64,000 bases of DNA, taken from positions 193,859 to 257,858 of the forward strand of contig JBCBKP010000003.1 of assembly GCA_038521625.1 (NCBI GenBank). The letters run 5' to 3'. The notes beneath the pieces were generated by a model, which ran no database searches, was not told where the DNA came from, and saw nothing but the letters and a program-made list of their open reading frames with translations. Source of the stretch: JBCBKP01 sp038521625. GTDB lineage: Bacteria > Planctomycetota > Phycisphaerae > Phycisphaerales > UBA1924. The translations under genes were made by a program, and so were the position numbers. Positions 28,038 through 37,018 of the stretch are shown here, piece after piece (the first letter of the stretch is position 1; each line of letters opens with the position of its first letter).

Positions 28038-30749
28038 GTGCCGCCGGTCGCGGGGGAACAGGTCGGGCCGTACCTGATCGAGCGCGAGCTCGGGCGTGGC
28101 GGCATGGGCGTGGTCTATCTCGCCCGCGACACGCGGCTCGATCGCGCCGTCGCGATCAAGGCCCTGCCCGAGGACATGGCGGCCGACCCCGAGCGGCTCG
28201 CGCGGTTCGAGCGCGAGGCGCGGAGCCTCGCCCAGCTCAGCCACCCGTCCATCGCGAGCATCTACGGCGTCGAAGAACACGCCGGCGATCGGTACCTCGT
28301 GCTCGAGTTCGTCGAGGGCGAGACGCTCGAAGACCGCCTCGACCGAGGCCCGCTCCCGCCGGACGAGGCGGTCGAACTGGCGGCGCAGATCGCCGGCGGT
28401 CTCGCCGTGGCCCACGACGCCGGTGTGATCCACCGCGACCTGAAGCCGGCGAATGTCATCGTGACGCCCGAGGGACGCGCCGCGATCCTCGACTTCGGGC
28501 TCGCGCGGATCGACGAGGGTCGGTCGTCGACCTCGGTGGACCGAGACGCGGCGACGCTCACAACGCCGGCCCACTCGCCGACCATCGCGGGCGTGATCAT
28601 GGGCACCGCGGCGTACATGTCGCCCGAGCAGGCACGCGGCCGCCGCGTCGACAAACGCAGCGACGTCTGGTCGTTCGGCGTGGTTCTGTACGAGATGCTG
28701 ACCGGCCTCCGGCCCTTCGCGGGCGAGACGGTCTCCGACAGCATCGGCGCGATCCTCCACAAGACCATCGACCTCGACAGACTGCCCGACGGCACGCCGC
28801 CGAACGCGGCGCGTGTCATCGAGCGCTGCACCGCGCGTGACAGGGACGACCGCTACCGCGACCTCGGCGACGCTCGCCTCGACCTGCTCGAGCCCGCAGG
28901 GCGGGCCGCGTCGGGCGCCGAGGCCCGTCGCCCTGGCGGCGTCGGCCCGCTGCTTGCGATCGCTCTCGCGGCCGTCTTCGGCGCGGCCGGGCTGCTGGCG
29001 GGCCTGCTGCAGGGCGCGGGCTGGGGCGAGAGAACCGAGCCCACGGTCGTCGACCTGGTCGCGCCGGATGGCTACGAGTTCGAGTACGCCATGCTCTCGC
29101 CCGACGGCCGAACGGTGGCGGCCCGATGCGATGTCATCGGCTCCGGCGTCGATGCATGGTTCATACGCGATCTCGATACGCCGGCTTGGCGACGTCTGCC
29201 CGATTCGGAGCGATCCGCCAACGGCACGTTCAGCCCGGACGGTCGGTACTTTGTCTACAAGGCGCCGATCGAGGTCGGGGCGCGCGACTCGAGGTTGCTG
29301 AAGCTCGATCTCGAGTCCGACCTGCCGCCGACCGAGATCCTCGCCCCGCCGGTCTATCTCTATGAACCGGAAGCGGAGGTCCACTGGCTCCGCAGCGGCG
29401 AGCTGTTTCTCCAGAGCGATCGCGGGAGGAGCATCCTCCCGATCGATCCCGAGACCGGCGAGATCGGCGAGCCGCTCGCGCTCCGGAGAGCCGAGGGCGA
29501 CGTGGCGCTCGATCTCTGCGAGTCGGTGGTGCCGGGGCTGATCCTCGCGGAGGTCACCAGGTACACCGATCGGGGATACCAGAACGACGCGGTCGCGATC
29601 GTGCTCGCGACCGGCGAGGTCGTCGATCTCGTGCCCAACGCCCGGCCCAACGCCGCCGCCGACGGATTGCTCTACTTCTCGCGCTTCGACACGCTCTTCG
29701 CCGCGCCGTTCGACATTGAGACGCTCGAGGTCGGGACGCCGCGCCAGATCGGGACCGATCTGCGGACGTACAACCCCTGGGAGCACGCCTTCTTCTCGCT
29801 CTCGGAAGCCGGCGACCTGCTCCACCTCCCGGGCGGCCGCGTCGGGCTCCGGCGTCTGATCAAACGGGGCACGCTCGAGGGCGAGCTGGTCACGCTGCCG
29901 TTCGAGCCGCGCTCCTACGACGACCGTCTCGACATCTCGCCGGACGAGTCGAAAATCGCGACGACGATCGCCAGCGCGGGGGGCCTGTTCGAGATCTGGG
30001 TCTCCTCGATGGAGCGTCCGCGCTGGCAGCTCGTCCGGTCGGAGCCGCGGGTCGACGTCGCGCAAGCGACGTTCCTGCCCGACAACCGCCGCCTGCTCGT
30101 CACGCTCAACGGCGGCGAAGAGAGCTGGTTCGAGGTCATCGATAGCGAAGGGATCGAGCCGCCGCGACGCGTTTCGCCGGCGCTCCCGATTGAGATCTAC
30201 TACGTCATGCTGACCGTCCATCGGTCCGGCGAGTGGGCGGCCGCGATGCGGCTCAACGACCAGCGTCCGCCGGAGATCGTCCGGATCTCGCTGCTCGAAG
30301 AGGCCGAGCCGGAGATCTGGCTGACCGGCCCGGCCGCGTACGGCGCACCGCGGTTCTCTCCCGACGGCACGATGCTCGCGTACATGAGCGATTCCAGCGG
30401 GAGGAGCGAGGTGTACGTGCGTTCGATCTCGGACGAGGGAGAACTCGGCCCCGCGTCGCCGGTGACTGACGGGGGAGCGCTTGACCTCGAATGGGTCGGG
30501 GACGGCTCGGAGATCCCCCTGCGGTTGCACGTTCTGACCCGCGGGGCCGTGGACGAGTACCTCGTCACGCCGGGCGACCGGCCCGAGGTCTCGGAGCCGC
30601 GTCGCACGGGCTACGACATGACCGCCGAGGAGACGGTGGCGATCGGCGACACGCTCTCCGACGGCAGCTACATCGCGGCCTATCCGGGCCAGGACGAGAA
30701 GCCCGCGACCCACGCTCGGCTCATCCTCGGCGGTCTGCGCCGGGATTGA
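28038..30749 (+). CDS. Membrane Ser/Thr protein kinase with periplasmic TolB/WD40-like beta-propeller
   Basis: The 903-residue receptor-like kinase starts at GTG 28038, 17 bp after the peptidase stop. The PknB-type domain has the glycine loop ELGRGGMGVVYLA (18-30), Lys41, catalytic HRDLKPAN (132-139), DFG (152-154) and GTAAYMSPEQARG. A single membrane helix follows (about residues 307-330, PLLAIALAAVFGAAGLLAG). The remaining ~570 residues are repeated propeller blades with SPDGRTVA, SPDGRYF, SPDESKIA and SPDGTMLAY. The extracytoplasmic propeller probably senses a ligand and controls the kinase. Fusions of this kind are common in Planctomycetota and Acidobacteria. Confidence 0.9.
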   Translation: MPPVAGEQVGPYLIERELGRGGMGVVYLARDTRLDRAVAIKALPEDMAADPERLARFEREARSLAQLSHPSIASIYGVEEHAGDRYLVLEFVEGETLEDRLDRGPLPPDEAVELAAQIAGGLAVAHDAGVIHRDLKPANVIVTPEGRAAILDFGLARIDEGRSSTSVDRDAATLTTPAHSPTIAGVIMGTAAYMSPEQARGRRVDKRSDVWSFGVVLYEMLTGLRPFAGETVSDSIGAILHKTIDLDRLPDGTPPNAARVIERCTARDRDDRYRDLGDARLDLLEPAGRAASGAEARRPGGVGPLLAIALAAVFGAAGLLAGLLQGAGWGERTEPTVVDLVAPDGYEFEYAMLSPDGRTVAARCDVIGSGVDAWFIRDLDTPAWRRLPDSERSANGTFSPDGRYFVYKAPIEVGARDSRLLKLDLESDLPPTEILAPPVYLYEPEAEVHWLRSGELFLQSDRGRSILPIDPETGEIGEPLALRRAEGDVALDLCESVVPGLILAEVTRYTDRGYQNDAVAIVLATGEVVDLVPNARPNAAADGLLYFSRFDTLFAAPFDIETLEVGTPRQIGTDLRTYNPWEHAFFSLSEAGDLLHLPGGRVGLRRLIKRGTLEGELVTLPFEPRSYDDRLDISPDESKIATTIASAGGLFEIWVSSMERPRWQLVRSEPRVDVAQATFLPDNRRLLVTLNGGEESWFEVIDSEGIEPPRRVSPALPIEIYYVMLTVHRSGEWAAAMRLNDQRPPEIVRISLLEEAEPEIWLTGPAAYGAPRFSPDGTMLAYMSDSSGRSEVYVRSISDEGELGPASPVTDGGALDLEWVGDGSEIPLRLHVLTRGAVDEYLVTPGDRPEVSEPRRTGYDMTAEETVAIGDTLSDGSYIAAYPGQDEKPATHARLILGGLRRD

Positions 30750-30752
30750 GAC

Positions 30753-31961
30753 TCACGCCAGCCAGTCCTCGGCCGCGAGCCGCTCGGGCACGTAGGTCTC
30801 GGTGACGTAGCTGATGTCCTTGGTGATCAGGCCCTCGACCTCCATCTTGAAGCCGTTCTTCATCATCTGCCCGATCTCCTTCTGCCAGCCCTTGTGCTCC
30901 CTGAACCACGGGTATTCGGCGATCTGCTTCGCCCGCTGCTTGTCGCGGTCGTTCAGCTCGATCTGCACGTCGTCGCTCAGATCGCACCGCTGGTAGTCGA
31001 TCGCGCGGATCCCCATGAACTTGGCCTCGGGGATCGCGAGCCGCTCGCTCTCGAACGCCAGGCTGATCGAGCCCTGCTTGATCACGCTGTAGATGTAGTG
31101 CCCCCACGGGTCGCAATCGAGCAGGCAGTAGACGGGCAGGTCGAATTCCTTGTGAAGCCGGTGCAGCATCCGGCGTACGCCCCGCGTCGGCTGGCCCGAG
31201 CCCTCGGTCAGGATGCAGTTGTGCGTCTCCCAGAACCGGTCCTCGTTGAACCGCTGCCAGACCGTGTCCTTCTCGACGTGCAGGATGAAGTCGGCGTCCA
31301 CCCTCTTGAACTTGATCACCTCGGGCTCGCAGATCGAGGGGATCGCGTACCCGCCCGAGCCCATCCGCCGGCAGTCGATCTCGTCGCCCGAGTCGATCAG
31401 CGTGACGTTCCCGACCATCGTGCCGCGCTTCTTCGCGAAGACGTGCAGCTCTTCCCGCAGCGCCCCGAGCGTGACTTCGAGGTCTTCGAGCACGGCATCG
31501 CTCTCCGACTGGTCGTCGAAGGTTTTCTCGCCCGACCTGCCCTGGCCCTTGGTGCCCTGGATCGTGTGCAGGCCCTTGTAAAACATCCCGCGGAGGCTCG
31601 ACGTCTTTCCCTGCTCGATCAGGTCGGCGATGCCCTCGCCGTGCAGCAGGGTCTGCATGAACTTGCGGGCCTGCCCGAGGTTGAACAACTGCCGTGTGTT
31701 GGTCGCCGGGCCCATCTGGAGGATGCCGCGCGATTTGTTCCATCTGGTGTTGCCGCTCGACCGCGTCGGGACATCCATCTTGGGCTCGCGTCCGGAGAGC
31801 GCCGACTTCACGACGCCCGAAGCGAGACCCTCGAGCGACCTGGCGGTCTTGGCATCGCGCTTCGCCCATTCGGCCGAGACCGGCTTCTTGGTCGGGGCCT
31901 TCTTGGTGACCGGCTTCTTCGCGAGCTTCTTGCGGGCGGCTTTCTTCGTTTTCTTGGCCAT
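30753..31961 (-). CDS. top6A: DNA topoisomerase VI subunit A (Spo11-like)
   Basis: The 402-residue subunit makes the DNA double-strand break in type IIB topoisomerases. After a Lys/Ala-rich N-terminal tail (1-30), the winged-helix region carries the catalytic Tyr in SSLRGMFYKG (Tyr128). The Toprim metal site shows Glu230 in HVEKDTV and LLDCDPWG (Asp282 and Asp284). SRGIL and GNVTLID agree with the family. It starts 5 bp after the top6B stop. Topoisomerase VI is mainly archaeal and plant, with scattered bacterial cases. It is convergent with the kinase gene at 3 bp. Confidence 0.92.
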   Translation of the reverse strand: MAKKTKKAARKKLAKKPVTKKAPTKKPVSAEWAKRDAKTARSLEGLASGVVKSALSGREPKMDVPTRSSGNTRWNKSRGILQMGPATNTRQLFNLGQARKFMQTLLHGEGIADLIEQGKTSSLRGMFYKGLHTIQGTKGQGRSGEKTFDDQSESDAVLEDLEVTLGALREELHVFAKKRGTMVGNVTLIDSGDEIDCRRMGSGGYAIPSICEPEVIKFKRVDADFILHVEKDTVWQRFNEDRFWETHNCILTEGSGQPTRGVRRMLHRLHKEFDLPVYCLLDCDPWGHYIYSVIKQGSISLAFESERLAIPEAKFMGIRAIDYQRCDLSDDVQIELNDRDKQRAKQIAEYPWFREHKGWQKEIGQMMKNGFKMEVEGLITKDISYVTETYVPERLAAEDWLA

Positions 31962-31966
31962 GCTGA

Positions 31967-34060
31967 CTACACCTCAAACAGCCCGCCGCCGCTCGGGTCG
32001 ACACGCATCCGCTTCTTGGACTTCTTTGCCGACTTCTTCTTCGTCTTCTTCCGTGCAGAACCCGTCGCTCGCGCTCCGGGCTCGGTGGCACCGACAGCCG
32101 TGGGCTCTTCTCTCTGTGTCTCCGCGGGACTCTGCGTCTCTGCGTTCTCCGCGCCGCTCCGCGTCTCCGCGTTCTCCGGGCCCACCGTCCCGTTCAGGAT
32201 GATCACGTCGTCCCGGTCGCGGGCCTTCAGCTTCGCCTGGCCCTCCTCGCCGTAGCCGACGATGTTGCCGTCCTCGTCCAGAACGGCGTCGGCGATCTCG
32301 GTCCGTTGCCGGGCCTGTTTGAGCAGCGCCTCGTAGAGCTCTTTCGCGTCGGTGCCGGTCATGGCCTCGCAGCTCTTCGAGATCTCGCCGATGTACCGCT
32401 CGAAGACGTCACGCTTCTGGCTCTCGCGCTTCATCTTCTGCCGCTTGCGGACGTACGTGCCAAGCTTTCGTCCGCATTCCTGCAGCGCGAGCTTCATCTC
32501 CTTGCGGATCTCGTCGTAGTCGGCGATCGCCTCCTTGCTCTCGCTTGTGAACGGCACCCAGACGCTCGCCATGTGGATCATCACCACCAGCGGGCCGACG
32601 GGCGCCGATCCCCGCGGCTGCTGCAAGCCGTAGTTCTTCCAGGACGTCTCCGTCACCGCCTTGAACGAGCAGCACGCCGACTGCTGGTACAGCAGCGGCA
32701 CCCGGTTCGCGAACCGGATGATCCGAGAAGACTGATCGCCCGCCAGATCGCCGCCGAACGCGATCGCCGCCTCGATCTGGAACGGGTTGCCGCGGTACAC
32801 CGCCGGCGCCCGGGTCGAGGCGGTGTAGAACTCCGCCCGCACGCCCTTGAGCATGCCCGCGAGCAGCGTGCGCACGCCGATGGGCGCCAGGCAATCGGTC
32901 GGCGGCGCGCGGAGCTTCGCCTCCTGCAGCGCCTTGTAGAGCTTCTCGGCCGCGCCGTGATCGACCGACTTGATCCAAGTCTGGCCGCTGATCGACTGGC
33001 CCCGGCTGCTCGCGGCCTTGTACACCTCGCCCGCGACCGCCGGCGTCACCCGGCTGAACTCGTTCTTGAAGAACCCGGCGAGCTGCTTCTCGTCGGTCTG
33101 CTTGAGCATCCGCAGGAAGTTGCCGAGCTCGACGCCGTAGGGGTGCGGCTTGATCTCCACCGTCTCGGGCGGGTTCTCCTGGATGGCGCGCGGGAACACG
33201 ATCCGGTCCGCGTGCTCCGTTGTGCGGACGAACTCGCCGTCGGCGTCGGCCGTGAGTGACTCGCCCTCGGGGGCCGTCTCGCCGTCCTTGGGGGCGCCCG
33301 TCTCGAGGGTCCGGGTCTCGAGGCCGGGCTCTTCGTCGGCCTTCTCTGGGGGGACCCAGGTGATCTCCGCGTGCGGGTTGGCGATCGCCGTCTGCTCGAG
33401 GTACGCCTCGACGCTGGTCTTGCCGCGGACGTATCGGGCCTCGAGCTCGATGGCGACGCGCGTGCCGGTGCCGCTGCGGGTCTCCGGGAAGTCGTCGGTC
33501 TCGACGTCGATGGTCACCTCGGGCTTGTTCTTGGTGGTGTCCATCGCCAGCTCGAGGTGGTGGGCCGGCTTCTTCCTGTTGGGCTTGGTCGTGATGACCA
33601 TGGGCTTGCCGGTCGTCATCAGGCCGTACATGCCCGCCGCCGAGATGCCGATGCCCTGCTGGCCGCGCGACATCTTCAGGCGGTGGAACTTCGAGCCGTA
33701 GAGCAGCCGCCCGAAGATGTTCTCGACCTGCCGTCGCACGATGCCGGGCCCGTTGTCGGTGATCGTGACGCGGTAACGGCCCGGCTTGCTAGGCGAGGGC
33801 GGGGCGACCAGCTCCTCGAGCCTGACCTCGATGTCGGGCAGGATGTCGGCTTCCTCGCAGGCGTCGAGGCTGTTGTCCACGGCTTCCTTGACCGTCGTCA
33901 GCAGCGCCTTTCGGGGGTTGTCGAAGCCCAGCAGGTGGCGGTTCTTGGCGAAGAACTCCGAGACGGAGATCTCGCGCTGCCGGGCCGCCATGGACTCGGC
34001 GTTCTGAGCCACCTTCTTGGTTTTCTTGGCTGGGCTGCCGGCGGTCGCCTTCCTGGCCAT
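31967..34060 (-). CDS. top6B: DNA topoisomerase VI subunit B (GHKL ATPase)
   Basis: The 697-residue ATPase subunit dimerises on ATP to drive strand passage. GHKL motifs: N box KEAVDNSLDAC (58-68), G1 TDNGPGI (101-107), G2 SRGQQGIGISAAG (131-143) and GTGT near residue 190. The transducer region has the switch-lysine segment around CSFKAV. An acidic insert of about 50 residues follows PEKADEEPG. The C-terminal tail contains a repetitive stretch (NAETRSGAENAETQ) and a Lys-rich end. ATG 34060 follows GGAGG by 9 nt. It forms a two-gene operon with top6A. Confidence 0.92.
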   Translation of the reverse strand: MARKATAGSPAKKTKKVAQNAESMAARQREISVSEFFAKNRHLLGFDNPRKALLTTVKEAVDNSLDACEEADILPDIEVRLEELVAPPSPSKPGRYRVTITDNGPGIVRRQVENIFGRLLYGSKFHRLKMSRGQQGIGISAAGMYGLMTTGKPMVITTKPNRKKPAHHLELAMDTTKNKPEVTIDVETDDFPETRSGTGTRVAIELEARYVRGKTSVEAYLEQTAIANPHAEITWVPPEKADEEPGLETRTLETGAPKDGETAPEGESLTADADGEFVRTTEHADRIVFPRAIQENPPETVEIKPHPYGVELGNFLRMLKQTDEKQLAGFFKNEFSRVTPAVAGEVYKAASSRGQSISGQTWIKSVDHGAAEKLYKALQEAKLRAPPTDCLAPIGVRTLLAGMLKGVRAEFYTASTRAPAVYRGNPFQIEAAIAFGGDLAGDQSSRIIRFANRVPLLYQQSACCSFKAVTETSWKNYGLQQPRGSAPVGPLVVMIHMASVWVPFTSESKEAIADYDEIRKEMKLALQECGRKLGTYVRKRQKMKRESQKRDVFERYIGEISKSCEAMTGTDAKELYEALLKQARQRTEIADAVLDEDGNIVGYGEEGQAKLKARDRDDVIILNGTVGPENAETRSGAENAETQSPAETQREEPTAVGATEPGARATGSARKKTKKKSAKKSKKRMRVDPSGGGLFEV
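32103..32185 (-). repeat. Simple repeat captured in the top6B coding sequence
   Basis: On the minus strand, units of the type GCGGAGA(A)CGCGGAGACGCGGAG recur three to four times and encode ENAETRSGAENAETQSPAET. This is low-complexity DNA of the GCAGAGACGCAGAG kind that recurs between dnaE2 and imuB. It sits in the disordered C-terminal tail, in frame. Confidence 0.55.
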
Positions 34061-34599
34061 GCCGGGTGTCCTCCGTGCTCGTTGTCGTCGCTCCCGGACC
34101 CACCCGGTCCCGGGGTCGGGCGACACCCGCACGTTAGCGGACGCGAGGGCGCGGCGCCGGCTCCACCAGGCCCCGAGAAAGCCGTTTCGTGCAGATTATT
34201 CATCGAATCGGTGGACAACGCGGCAAGTCGTGTTCTGGCAGGCGACTAGACTGGACTCACGCCCGCGGTAGAGGAGAAACCGGCAGGGTTTCGGGTCGGA
34301 AACGGCCCGGAGAGACCAAGCCGGGCCCGAGAGGGTCCGCAGAGACAAAGACAGCACGGAAGAGGGCTCGCCCCCGGACACCATCCGGCGGCGGGCCCTT
34401 GTGCGTTTTGGACCCTGGGTCCGAACGCCCGCTCCGGGCGGCCCTGAGGAGGTGGGTCGGCGTTTCAGCCTGACCCGGTCGACGGGTCTGCGTGACCCAA
34501 TCGTCGCAATCGGTGCCGTCCCCGCCTCAGCCGGGCCCCCGCTCCGCCGATAGCACGGCTGACCGTTTCGACCCTCAACCCGCACAGGAGGACGGCGCA
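34061..34599. other. 539-bp divergent intergenic region (top6B / tubulin-like gene)
   Basis: This is the longest gene-free stretch. No clear promoter was found. Perfect hairpins GGACCC-T-GGGTCC and CGCCCG-CTC-CGGGCG lie side by side between about 34410 and 34441, within the probable 5' leader of the tubulin-like gene. A good ribosome-binding site (AGGAGG) precedes ATG 34600. Confidence 0.4.
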
Positions 34600-35838
34600 A
34601 TGCCCGACGATCAGTTCCCGAGCCGCGGCGAGTTCCCGGCGAACAACCCCGACGATGCCCGGAACTTCGATTCGGGCAGCCCGAACCCGAGCAGCGATTT
34701 CGATGCCCCGAGCAACAGCCCGCTCCCGACCCTCTCGCTCGAGGATTATGAGCCGGAGCTCGACATCGCCGAGCCGGTGAAGAACGAGAACGCCGGCTCG
34801 ACCAAGTTCGCGTTCCTCGGCGCCGGCCAGTGCGGCGGCAAGATCGCCCAGTCGTTCTACGAGCTCGGCTACCGCAAGGTCGTCGCGGTGAACACCGCCT
34901 ACGCCGACCTCGCCGAGCTCGAGATCCCGAACAACCAGAAAGTCCTGATGGACATCGGCGGCAAGCACGGCGCCGGCAAGGACATGAACCGGGGCTTCGA
35001 TGCCGCCGAGCAGTACCGCCAGGAGATCATCCACGCGGTCAAGAAGGTCTTCGCGACCAACGTCGACCACTGCTTCGTCACCTGCGGAGCGGGCGGCGGC
35101 ACGGGCGGCGGCTCGGTTACCTCGCTCATCAAGACGCTGAACTCGGCCGCCAAGCACATCGGCCTCAAGAAGCCCGAGAAGCGGATCGGCGTGATCTGCA
35201 CGCTGCCGACGGTCGGCGAGTCGGCCTCGCCGCGCGTCGCCCAGAACACGGTCAAGGTCGTCGACGAGCTGACGCGCCTCGCCGACTCGGGCCAGATCAG
35301 CCCGCTGATCTTCATCGACAACGAGCGCATCAGCCGCCTGTACCCCGGCCTGACGGTCAAGAGCTTCTGGCCGACGGTCAACGACACCGTCGCCGGTCTG
35401 TTCGACATCTTCAACCGCCTCAGCGCCCTGACGAGCCCCTACAGCTCCTTCGACCCGGGTGACTACCAGAACATCCTCGAGTGCGGCGGCTGCCACCTCA
35501 TGGGCCTCACCAAGGTCCGCGACATCAACGACAAGTACGCCATCGCCGAGGCCATGAAGAAGAACTTCGAGCGCACGCTGCTCGCGGACGGCTTCCGCCT
35601 CGCCTCGGCCAAGACCGTCGGCGCCATCGTCGTCGGCGGCAAGAACCAGTTCGCCACCGTCGCCGGCCTGCAGGACTCGATCAACCACGGCTTCGACGTG
35701 CTGACCGACCTCACCGGCAACGCCACCGTCCACCGCGGGGTCTTCGAGGACGACCGCGACGAGCTCCGCGTCTACACGATTGTCGGCGGCCTCGACAAGC
35801 CCGCCGATCGCATCAACGAGCTCCGCTCGGCGGCCTGA
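34600..35838 (+). CDS. Divergent tubulin/FtsZ-superfamily GTPase
   Basis: ATG 34600, 8 nt after AGGAGG, gives 412 residues. Residues 1-65 are Pro/Ser/Asp-rich and probably disordered. The GTPase domain then shows T1 FLGAGQCGGKIA (72-83), T3-like VLMDIGG, the tubulin signature as TCGAGGGTGGGS (161-172) and a T7-like loop SSFDPGDYQNILECGG (282-297). The T7 loop aligns with FtsZ NxDFADVxxV but has lost the Asn. Asp residues that would complete the neighbouring subunit's GTPase site are kept. No C-terminal FtsA/ZipA-binding peptide is visible. It is neither canonical FtsZ nor a close tubulin. A cytoskeletal or division role is inference. A strong terminator follows. Confidence 0.75.
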   Translation: MPDDQFPSRGEFPANNPDDARNFDSGSPNPSSDFDAPSNSPLPTLSLEDYEPELDIAEPVKNENAGSTKFAFLGAGQCGGKIAQSFYELGYRKVVAVNTAYADLAELEIPNNQKVLMDIGGKHGAGKDMNRGFDAAEQYRQEIIHAVKKVFATNVDHCFVTCGAGGGTGGGSVTSLIKTLNSAAKHIGLKKPEKRIGVICTLPTVGESASPRVAQNTVKVVDELTRLADSGQISPLIFIDNERISRLYPGLTVKSFWPTVNDTVAGLFDIFNRLSALTSPYSSFDPGDYQNILECGGCHLMGLTKVRDINDKYAIAEAMKKNFERTLLADGFRLASAKTVGAIVVGGKNQFATVAGLQDSINHGFDVLTDLTGNATVHRGVFEDDRDELRVYTIVGGLDKPADRINELRSAA

Positions 35839-35920
35839 TCCCAAGAGGATCGACGCCCGGCCCCGCTCGTGGGGAGAGAGAGCACCCGCCGGTAGCCCGG
35901 CGGGCGGAAAGGAATCCGAG

Positions 35921-35951
35921 GGCCCGGGGGCGACCGCTCCCGGGCCTTTTT
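35921..35951 (+). terminator. Intrinsic terminator after the tubulin-like gene
   Basis: GGCCCGGG (35921-35928) pairs with CCCGGGCC (35939-35946), followed by TTTTT. A second hairpin (CCCGCCGG/CCGGCGGG) lies just upstream near 35886-35905. Confidence 0.85.
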
Positions 35952-36043
35952 CGTTCCCGGAAGCGCCGATCTCCGCGTCCTACGCTTGCCGCCCCGGCGG
36001 GTCATCCTCCGGGCTCAGCACCCCAGCACCGGAGGACGACGCC

Positions 36044-36514
36044 ATGGAGACCACGCTCATCATCCTGAAGCCCGACGCCGTCCAGCGCGGGCTCAGCGGC
36101 CGCATCATCTCTCGCTTCGAGGACAAGGGCCTGCAGATCGTCGGCATGAAGATGATGACGATCTCCCAGGACCTCGCCTCGACCCACTACAAGGACCACC
36201 AGGGCAAGCCCTTCTACGACGGCCTTGTCCGCTTCATGACCTCGAGCCCGGTCGTCGTGATGGCGCTCCGGGGCGTCGGGGCGATCTCGATCTGCCGCAA
36301 CATGATGGGCGCGACCTTCGGCTCCAAGGCCGACGCCGGCACGATCCGTGGCGACTTCGGCGTTTCGAACAGCTTCAACCTGATCCACGGCTCGGACAGC
36401 CCCGAGGCCGCGGAGCGTGAGCTCGGCCTGTTCTTCGCGAGCGGCGAGGTCCAGCCGTTCGATCGTGCCATCGAGGGATGGGTCTACGACCTCTCGAGCG
36501 GTTCGCCCGAGTAA
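36044..36514 (+). CDS. ndk: Nucleoside diphosphate kinase
   Basis: The 156-residue enzyme transfers the gamma phosphate between nucleoside triphosphates and diphosphates. It begins METTLIILKPDAVQRG, has RNMMGAT and the active-site motif FNLIHGSDS with phosphorylated His115. ATG 36044 follows GGAGG by 8 nt. Length is slightly above the usual 140-150 because of a short C-terminal tail. The terminators at 35921 and 36559 make it a single-gene unit. Confidence 0.95.
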   Translation: METTLIILKPDAVQRGLSGRIISRFEDKGLQIVGMKMMTISQDLASTHYKDHQGKPFYDGLVRFMTSSPVVVMALRGVGAISICRNMMGATFGSKADAGTIRGDFGVSNSFNLIHGSDSPEAAERELGLFFASGEVQPFDRAIEGWVYDLSSGSPE

Positions 36515-36558
36515 GAGAAACCGGAGCGATTAACCATCGTTCTGCACGCAAAACCACA

Positions 36559-36592
36559 AACGCCCCGCCGAGGCGGGGCGTTCTTGCTTTGC
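36559..36592. terminator. Bidirectional terminator between ndk and csrA
   Basis: AACGCCCCGCC (36559-36569) pairs with GGCGGGGCGTT (36572-36582), followed by TTCTTGCTTT on the plus strand. The flanking A-rich sequence (AAAACCACAAA) supplies a weaker T tract for the minus strand. Confidence 0.75.
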
Positions 36593-36648
36593 GAGGTCGG
36601 TCCCGCCGAACTCGGGCCAGGACTGGCGCCGGTCTCAGCCGGCCGGTC

Positions 36649-36876
36649 TCAGCCGGTGGATGCCGGCTCGATGCGGCCGACGACGTCGCGTCGCGGCTCG
36701 GGCTCGCTGGCGATCTGCTCGGCGACCTCGCGCCGGTGGATCGAGACGGACCGTGGGAAGTCGAACGCGACCCGGACGCGTTCCCCCTTCACCGACGCGA
36801 TCCGCACAACCCCGATCGGGTTGCTCGGATCGCCGATGACGACTTCTTCACCCTCGCGGCGTGTGATGACCAGCAT
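36649..36876 (-). CDS. csrA: Carbon storage regulator, RNA-binding protein
   Basis: ATG 36876 gives a 75-residue protein beginning MLVITRREGEEVVIGD, the invariant CsrA start. It continues through the beta-strand residues VRIASVKGERVRVAFDFP to VSIHRREV. Dimeric CsrA binds GGA motifs in mRNA leaders and blocks or stabilises them; in many bacteria it controls motility and storage. The last ~20 residues extend beyond E. coli CsrA (61 aa). GGGAG lies 7 nt before the ATG. The upstream extension of the frame has no CsrA similarity. Confidence 0.93.
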   Translation of the reverse strand: MLVITRREGEEVVIGDPSNPIGVVRIASVKGERVRVAFDFPRSVSIHRREVAEQIASEPEPRRDVVGRIEPASTG

Positions 36877-37018
36877 CCCGGTGCTCCCTTTGAGCCCGCA
36901 CTTCGTGCGCAGGCTCTCCGACCTCTCGGGCACAGCATACCAACACGCGCGTGACCGCGGCGCGGAGTTTTGCAAATGCCGACGTCGGCAGGGTCTCAGC
37001 GAAGACTGGGGCCGTCCC

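Noticed and set aside
27753..30713. 986-codon minus-strand open frame opposite the kinase gene
   Set aside because: Antisense artefact; the plus strand has all kinase motifs.
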